A stretch of DNA of 27,646 bases from Comamonadaceae bacterium (GTDB lineage: Bacteria > Pseudomonadota > Gammaproteobacteria > Burkholderiales > Burkholderiaceae_C), in NCBI GenBank assembly GCA_947469815.1, contig CANIRI010000002.1, positions 1 through 27,646 on the forward strand, written 5' to 3'. The position numbers were made by a program, and so were the translations under genes. The notes under the pieces are model-generated. The model did no database searches. It saw nothing but the letters and a program-made list of their open reading frames with translations, and was not told the origin of the DNA. Each line of letters starts with the position of its first letter. Positions within the stretch are counted from its first letter, which is position 1. Of the stretch, positions 23,581 through 27,646 are shown in pieces.

Positions 23581-24816
23581 ATGGTTCAGACAATTGCGGT
23601 TATCGGGGGAGGCATTACCGGGGTCACCACAGCCTACGCGCTGATGCTGCGCGGGTTTACGGTCACATTGTTCGAGCGGCACAGGTACGCCGCCATGGAA
23701 ACCTCGTTTGCCAATGCGGGGCAGATATCGGCCTGCAACTCCGAGGTGTGGAACCGCACCGCCACCGTCATCAGCGGCCTCAAGTGGATGCTGCGCAAAG
23801 ACGCGCCGCTGCTGATACACCCGCAGCCAACCTGGCACAAGCTGAGCTGGCTGGCCGAGTTTGTCGCCAGCATTGCGCACTATGAAACCAACACCATTGC
23901 CACTGCGCGCCTGGCGCTCAAAGCCCGCGAGCACCTGTTTGCCTGGGCCCAAGCGGAAGGGATTGACTTCGACCTGCGCACGCGCGGCATTCTGCATGTC
24001 TACCGCGACGCTGCGGGCTTTGCGCATGGGCAGAACGTCTCCAAGCTGCTTTTGCGCGGCGGCGTCGTGCGGCACACGGTCGGACCCGAAGAGATGCGCG
24101 CCATTGAGCCAGCCATCAGCGGCGAGCTGGTAGGTGGCTTTTACACACCGGATGACAGCACCGGCGATATCCACCAGTACACCGTGGGCCTGGCCGCAGC
24201 GGCACAGCGCAAAGGCGTGAATTTACATTTTGACCATGCGGTGCAGGCACTGACGCCGACCAACACAGGGATACGCGTGCGTTCGCTTTGCGAGGGTGCC
24301 GCACATGATGCCGAGTTCAAGGCCGTGGTGATCTGCGCTGGCGTAGCCAGCCGCGCTTTGGCGGCCAGCCTAGGCGACCGGGTCAATGTCTACCCGGTCA
24401 AGGGCTATTCCATCACCGTGGATTTACCCGACGAGGCCAGCCGCGCGGCGGCGCCGGTGGTCAGCCTGCTGGATGACCGGGCCCGCGTGGCCTGCTCGCG
24501 TCTGGGCGAAGGGCGCTTGCGGGTTGCGGGCACGGCGGAGTTCAATGGCGAAGACCGTGACATCCGCGCCAGCCGCATCCAGCCGCTGGTAGGCTGGGTG
24601 CGGCAGAACTTCCCCACCGTCAACACCCGCCACGCGATCCCCTGGGCCGGGCTGCGCCCCATGATGCCGAACTTGATGCCGCGTGTCGGTCCGGGGCAAC
24701 GACCTGGTGTGTTCTACAACACGGGTCATGGTCATTTGGGTTGGACATTGGCTGCGGCCACGGCCGAGTTGGTGGCCGACGCGGTACAAGCAGCCCATCC
24801 GCACACGCAAGGCTGA
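23581..24816 (+). CDS. dadA: D-amino acid dehydrogenase, DadA-like FAD enzyme
   Basis: A 411-residue flavoprotein of the DAO family that oxidises D-amino acids to 2-oxo acids and passes electrons to the respiratory chain. The N-terminal dinucleotide motif is IAVIGGGITGVTTAYALMLRG (Gly9-Gly14). NAGQISACNSEVWN matches the DadA segment after the first helix, and GLRPMMPNLMPRVGP...FYNTGHGHLGWTLAAATAELVAD is the C-terminal FAD-binding signature. The start at 23581 (MVQTIAVIGGG) places the motif at the usual spot; the open frame continues upstream to 23371 antisense to folE. No alanine racemase (dadX) is adjacent, so the catabolic role in D-alanine use is inferred from family only. It is convergent with queF. 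Confidence 0.93.
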   Translation: MVQTIAVIGGGITGVTTAYALMLRGFTVTLFERHRYAAMETSFANAGQISACNSEVWNRTATVISGLKWMLRKDAPLLIHPQPTWHKLSWLAEFVASIAHYETNTIATARLALKAREHLFAWAQAEGIDFDLRTRGILHVYRDAAGFAHGQNVSKLLLRGGVVRHTVGPEEMRAIEPAISGELVGGFYTPDDSTGDIHQYTVGLAAAAQRKGVNLHFDHAVQALTPTNTGIRVRSLCEGAAHDAEFKAVVICAGVASRALAASLGDRVNVYPVKGYSITVDLPDEASRAAAPVVSLLDDRARVACSRLGEGRLRVAGTAEFNGEDRDIRASRIQPLVGWVRQNFPTVNTRHAIPWAGLRPMMPNLMPRVGPGQRPGVFYNTGHGHLGWTLAAATAELVADAVQAAHPHTQG

Positions 24817-24830
24817 GACCCCGGGCGGCT

Positions 24831-25697
24831 TTATTGCCGCGCGGTACGCGTGTTGGGCGGCAGGGTTTGCGGGTGGCTGGTGCGAAAGGGATTGATGTCC
24901 AAGCCACCACGCCGGGTGTAGCGGGCATACACCGTGAGCCGGCTCGGTTTGCAGCGCTGCCAGATATCCATAAAGATGCGCTCCACGCACTGCTCATGGA
25001 ACTCGTTGTGGTTGCGAAAACTCACCAGGTATTGCAGCAGTCCTTCCTGGTCGATCGCGTCGCCGCTGTAGCGGATTTGCACGCTGCCCCAGTCGGGCTG
25101 GCCGGTCACCAGGCAATTGCTTTTCAGCAAATTGCTGACCAATGTTTCGTTTACCGGGGGCTCGCCCTGCGTGGTGCGCAGCAAATCGGGCGCAGGGCTG
25201 TAGCGCTCGCATGCAATATCCAGCCGGTCCAGGCTCAGGCCGTCCAGCTCGCACACCGGCTCCCGGTCAAACAGCTCAGGGCCCAGTAGACGCACCCCTA
25301 CTGATGCAGGGCTCGCCGCGCCGCGCCATGCCGCCTCTGACAGATCTGCGCGCAAGCGCACCAGCACGTCCGCAGCATCCGCAAAACGCGTGTTATTGAA
25401 GCTGTTGAGGTAGAGCTTGAAGGACTTGCTCTCGATGATGTTGGGCGTTTCACACGGCACGGTGATGTGCGCCAGCGCCAGCTGCGGTTTACCGCGCAGG
25501 TTGAGCCAGCTCAACTCAAAAGCGGTCCAGGCGTCGGCGCCGAAAAATGGCAGCTGATTGCCCAAGCCCAATTCCTGGCGCTTGGTAGCACGCGGCAAAG
25601 GGAACAGCAGCGCGGGGTCGTATTGGTCGATGTAACTGGCGGTCTTGCCCAGCGGCGACTGGGCGGGCGTCACAGGCGGGGCGGGGCTATCGCGCAT
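24831..25697 (-). CDS. queF: NADPH-dependent 7-cyano-7-deazaguanine reductase (long QueF)
   Basis: A 288-residue enzyme that reduces preQ0 to preQ1 in queuosine tRNA modification. It is the long, E. coli-like two-half form. The QueF signature [13 protein letters not shown] is at about residues 89-101. The catalytic Cys195 lies in [16 protein letters not shown], with the conserved Asp202, and the C-terminal half has [19 protein letters not shown] and [13 protein letters not shown]. All key residues are intact. It begins three bases after the yaaA stop, so it is cotranscribed with yaaA. No other queuosine gene is adjacent, although folE in this window supplies the pathway's first intermediate. 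Confidence 0.97.
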   Translation of the reverse strand: MRDSPAPPVTPAQSPLGKTASYIDQYDPALLFPLPRATKRQELGLGNQLPFFGADAWTAFELSWLNLRGKPQLALAHITVPCETPNIIESKSFKLYLNSFNNTRFADAADVLVRLRADLSEAAWRGAASPASVGVRLLGPELFDREPVCELDGLSLDRLDIACERYSPAPDLLRTTQGEPPVNETLVSNLLKSNCLVTGQPDWGSVQIRYSGDAIDQEGLLQYLVSFRNHNEFHEQCVERIFMDIWQRCKPSRLTVYARYTRRGGLDINPFRTSHPQTLPPNTRTARQ

Positions 25698-25700
25698 GCC

Positions 25701-26480
25701 TCAAGCGCCCGCCAGTTTGCGCCGGAACACCAGACGTTCCGGCGTGGAAATAGCGGCCTGGAAATGGTATCCATCGGTATCGAATTTCTGCAAGTGCTCG
25801 GGGCGCGTAGCGCGTTGCTCAATCGCAAACCGGGTCATCGCACCGCGCGCACGCTTGGCGTTGAAGCTGATGATTTTGTAGACGCCGCCCTTGTAGTCCT
25901 CAAACACGCAATCCACTACGCGGGCCCGCAGGCGCTTGGGCTGCACCACCTTGAAATATTCCTGCGAGGCCAGGTTCACGAGCACCGGATCGGCCTCATC
26001 GGCAAGACGGCTGTTGAGGTAATCGGTGATGGCGTCGCCCCAGAAGGCGTACAAGTCTTTGCCGCGCTCGGTGGGCAGGCGGGTGCCCATCTCCAGCCGG
26101 TACGGCCGCATCAAATCGAGCGGGCGCAAGACGCCGTACAAGCCGCTGAGCACGCACAAGTGCGCCTGCGCCCAATCAAGCGCCGCGTCGTCCAAGGCCC
26201 GGGCGTTGAGTCCGTCGTAGACGTCGCCATCAAAAGCCAGCACCGCCTGGCGCGCATTCTTTGGACTGGATGTGGGGCGCCAGGCCTGGTAACGGGCGAC
26301 GTTGAGGCCGGCCAGGGTATCGCTAAGGTCCATGAGCTGGGAAATCTGAGGCGGGGTGTAGGCGCGCAGCACTTTGATGAGTTGCTGCGACTGCTTGACA
26401 AACAGCGGATCGGTGTGCGGCTGGCCGCGCAGCGGGCTTTCGTAGTCGAGCGACTTGGCGGGGGATAGAACAAACAGCAT
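25701..26480 (-). CDS. yaaA: Peroxide stress protein YaaA (UPF0246)
   Basis: A 259-residue protein of the YaaA/UPF0246 family. In E. coli, YaaA lowers free iron and oxidative DNA damage under peroxide stress and binds DNA. The family opening MLFVLSPAKSLDYESP and the motifs AFDGDVYDGLNA, LSGLYGVLRPLDLMRPYRLEMGT, FWGDAITDYLN, LVNLASQEYFKVV and IISFNAKRARGAMTRF are all visible, so the gene looks intact. A GATAAT hexamer ends six bases before the ATG, which would put transcription start at about the start codon. It overlaps no gene upstream; queF follows at three bases. Confidence 0.96.
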   Translation of the reverse strand: MLFVLSPAKSLDYESPLRGQPHTDPLFVKQSQQLIKVLRAYTPPQISQLMDLSDTLAGLNVARYQAWRPTSSPKNARQAVLAFDGDVYDGLNARALDDAALDWAQAHLCVLSGLYGVLRPLDLMRPYRLEMGTRLPTERGKDLYAFWGDAITDYLNSRLADEADPVLVNLASQEYFKVVQPKRLRARVVDCVFEDYKGGVYKIISFNAKRARGAMTRFAIEQRATRPEHLQKFDTDGYHFQAAISTPERLVFRRKLAGA

Positions 26481-26486
26481 GCGGCA

Positions 26487-26492
26487 ATTATC
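26487..26492 (-). promoter_or_regulatory. Putative -10 box (GATAAT) for yaaA-queF
   Basis: GATAAT on the minus strand lies six bases before the yaaA ATG, the same distance as the TAAAAT before yqgE. If used, the transcript would be leaderless. The -35 position (ACCGGT) is poor. Confidence 0.35.
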
Positions 26493-26522
26493 CCGAAAGC
26501 GCCCGACCCACCGGTCCCTTCA

Positions 26523-26786
26523 TCACTCGCTGGCGACCAGCGCGGCAACCAGCTTCTTCACCGAAGGTAAAACCAGCAGCATCGTCGGGTACGCGACCGC
26601 CCATGACATGACCCAGGAAACCAGCCAGGTGCCCAGCACGCCGGGGCCGATACCCGCCACCCGCAAGGTGCTGATGCCAGAGACCACGCAGGTCATAACG
26701 CAGGTCAGAAAAAATGGCAAAACCAAGCTGGCATACCGGGCGGGCAGCTTGGGCAAGCCGAAAAAAGTGGTTTGGTTCGTGGGCAT
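26523..26786 (-). CDS. DUF2798 family two-helix membrane protein
   Basis: An 87-residue protein with two long hydrophobic helices: about residues 15-38 (YASLVLPFFLTCVMTCVVSGISTL) and 46-70 (VLGTWLVSWVMSWAVAYPTMLLVLP). A short Lys-containing tail follows. The KLPARYASLVLPFF start, the STLRVAGI linker and AYPTMLLVLPSVKKLV match DUF2798, a family of unknown function. The start at 26786 (MPTNQTTFFGLPKLP) was chosen; a Met three codons upstream (26795) is possible, and the frame continues further upstream without similarity. It is on the same strand as yaaA, 42 bases ahead, and is divergent from valS. Confidence 0.82.
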   Translation of the reverse strand: MPTNQTTFFGLPKLPARYASLVLPFFLTCVMTCVVSGISTLRVAGIGPGVLGTWLVSWVMSWAVAYPTMLLVLPSVKKLVAALVASE

Positions 26787-26789
26787 GGC

Positions 26790-26820
26790 GCGCATGGTAT
26801 GCGCAAACAGCCACGCGTGG
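26790..26820. repeat. Two short palindromes upstream of valS
   Basis: GCGCAT-GGT-ATGCGC (26790-26804) and CCACGCGTGG (26811-26820) are perfect palindromes in the divergent gap between DUF2798 and valS. The second falls just where a -35 box for the valS promoter would be. They may be operators, or chance in GC-rich DNA. Confidence 0.3.
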
Positions 26821-26840
26821 CGCTGCAAACGGGCCGCCGG

Positions 26841-26846
26841 TAAAAT
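26841..26846 (+). promoter_or_regulatory. Putative -10 box (TAAAAT) for valS
   Basis: TAAAAT lies 52 bases before the valS ATG in the 112-base divergent gap. The -35 position at 17 bases (TGGCGC) matches only partly. The predicted leader contains a small GCCCT/AGGGC inverted repeat (26863-26879). Confidence 0.45.
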
Positions 26847-26898
26847 GCAGCGCCTCCGTACCGCCCTTCTGTAGAGGGCATCACCCGCCTCCCATTCC

Positions 26899-27646
26899 AT
26901 GTCCAACACCCCTCCTGAGCAGCCTTCGCTGCAATCGCTTGCCAAATCGTTTGAGCCCGCTGCGCTGGAAGCGCATTGGGGGCCCGAATGGGAAAAGCGC
27001 GGCTATGGCACCGCCGGCCACCGGGGAACTGGCGTACCCAAGGCCGATGCGTCGGCATTCGCGATCCAGCTACCCCCGCCCAATGTGACCGGCACGCTGC
27101 ACATGGGCCATGCGTTCAACCAGACCATCATGGACAGCCTGACCCGCTACCACCGCATGGCGGGCTTCAACACCGCCTGGATACCGGGCACTGACCACGC
27201 GGGTATCGCCACCCAAATCGTAGTGGAACGCCAGTTGCAATCACAAGGCATCAGCCGGCACGATATGGGGCGCACGCCTTTTGATGCGCGCAAAAATTTC
27301 GTGTCCAAAGTATGGGAATGGAAAGAACAATCCGGCAACACCATCACCACACAAATGCGCCGCATGGGCGACAGCGTGGACTGGAGCCGCGAATACTTCA
27401 CCATGGACCCCAAGCTGTCCAAGACGGTGACCGAGACCTTTATACAACTGTACGGGCAAGGCCTGATTTACCGGGGCAAGCGCTTGGTGAACTGGGACCC
27501 GGTCTTGCAAAGCGCAGTCAGTGACCTGGAGGTGGAGGCCACGGAGTCGGAGGGCAAGATGCACTACATCCTGTACCCCTTCTCGGACGGGCCGCAGCTG
27601 ATCGATGGCGTGCTGCAAAAAGGCATGACGATTGCCACCACCCGCC
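26899..27646 (+). CDS. valS: Valine-tRNA ligase, N-terminal part (cut by the window edge)
   Basis: A frame starting at ATG 26899 runs open to the right edge (249 codons, no stop). This class I synthetase charges tRNA-Val. The HIGH-type ATP motif is present as [15 protein letters not shown] (His68-His71), followed by [40 protein letters not shown] and [26 protein letters not shown], all typical of ValS. The visible part ends at the start of the editing (CP1) domain. The full protein should be about 950 residues, so roughly three quarters lie outside. The start is supported by the [21 protein letters not shown] segment that normally opens ValS. It is divergent from DUF2798. Confidence 0.97.
   Translation, partial: MSNTPPEQPSLQSLAKSFEPAALEAHWGPEWEKRGYGTAGHRGTGVPKADASAFAIQLPPPNVTGTLHMGHAFNQTIMDSLTRYHRMAGFNTAWIPGTDHAGIATQIVVERQLQSQGISRHDMGRTPFDARKNFVSKVWEWKEQSGNTITTQMRRMGDSVDWSREYFTMDPKLSKTVTETFIQLYGQGLIYRGKRLVNWDPVLQSAVSDLEVEATESEGKMHYILYPFSDGPQLIDGVLQKGMTIATTR

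Noticed and set aside
24825..24840. GCGGC-TTTATT-GCCGC as a dadA/queF terminator
   Set aside because: Only five pairs, and no T-tract follows on either strand. It is too weak to list as a feature.

Overview
The window is chromosomal DNA of a GC-rich betaproteobacterium. Protein wording, operon layouts and the cyanophycin cluster point to order Burkholderiales, family Comamonadaceae (Rhodoferax/Polaromonas-like). This placement is an inference from gene content, not a search. Coding density is very high. I see no tRNA, rRNA, CRISPR array, insertion sequence or phage gene. The longest stretch without a gene is about 210 bases.

Layout. (1) 1-3979, minus strand: a tightly overlapping operon yqgE-ruvX-pyrR-pyrB-pyrC' and the start of an acyltransferase gene. 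The dihydroorotase-like protein has lost its metal-binding histidines and is probably a structural partner of aspartate carbamoyltransferase. (2) 4001-8269: CPD photolyase (plus), rubredoxin (minus), a divergent ThiD-like kinase, hemL and a small membrane protein (plus). (3) 8283-16049: a cyanophycin locus. A DUF1854 protein and an ABC transporter with an N-terminal zinc ribbon (minus) are divergent from two tandem cyanophycin synthetase genes (plus). The first synthetase paralogue, cphA', has a broken Mur-ligase P-loop and no C-terminal domain. The second, cphA, is complete. (4) 16068-18374, minus: rhodanese, grxC, secB and gpsA. (5) 18476-21435, plus: gpmA, ctpA and moeB. (6) 21444-23444, minus: folE, a short BLUF blue-light photoreceptor and a DUF429 protein, six bases apart. 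(7) 23581-27646: a DadA-type D-amino acid dehydrogenase (plus); queF, yaaA and a DUF2798 membrane protein (minus); and the start of valS (plus).

How the genes may work together. The pyr genes make pyrimidines. The cyanophycin genes store nitrogen as an Asp/Arg polymer, and the flanking ABC/DUF1854 pair is a conserved but functionally unproven partner. FolE makes dihydroneopterin triphosphate, the start of folate and often of queuosine. QueF, also in the window, is a late queuosine step, and photolyase commonly uses a folate antenna. A blue-light receptor placed directly behind folE therefore suggests light control of pterin/folate synthesis, which I consider the most interesting hypothesis here.

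Regulatory signals are modest. Several starts are preceded by TAAAAT/TAGAAT-like -10 boxes with weak -35 boxes. Two lie so close to the start codon that leaderless transcripts are possible. Three convergent junctions carry perfect inverted repeats that could act as bidirectional terminators or RNA-end stabilisers.
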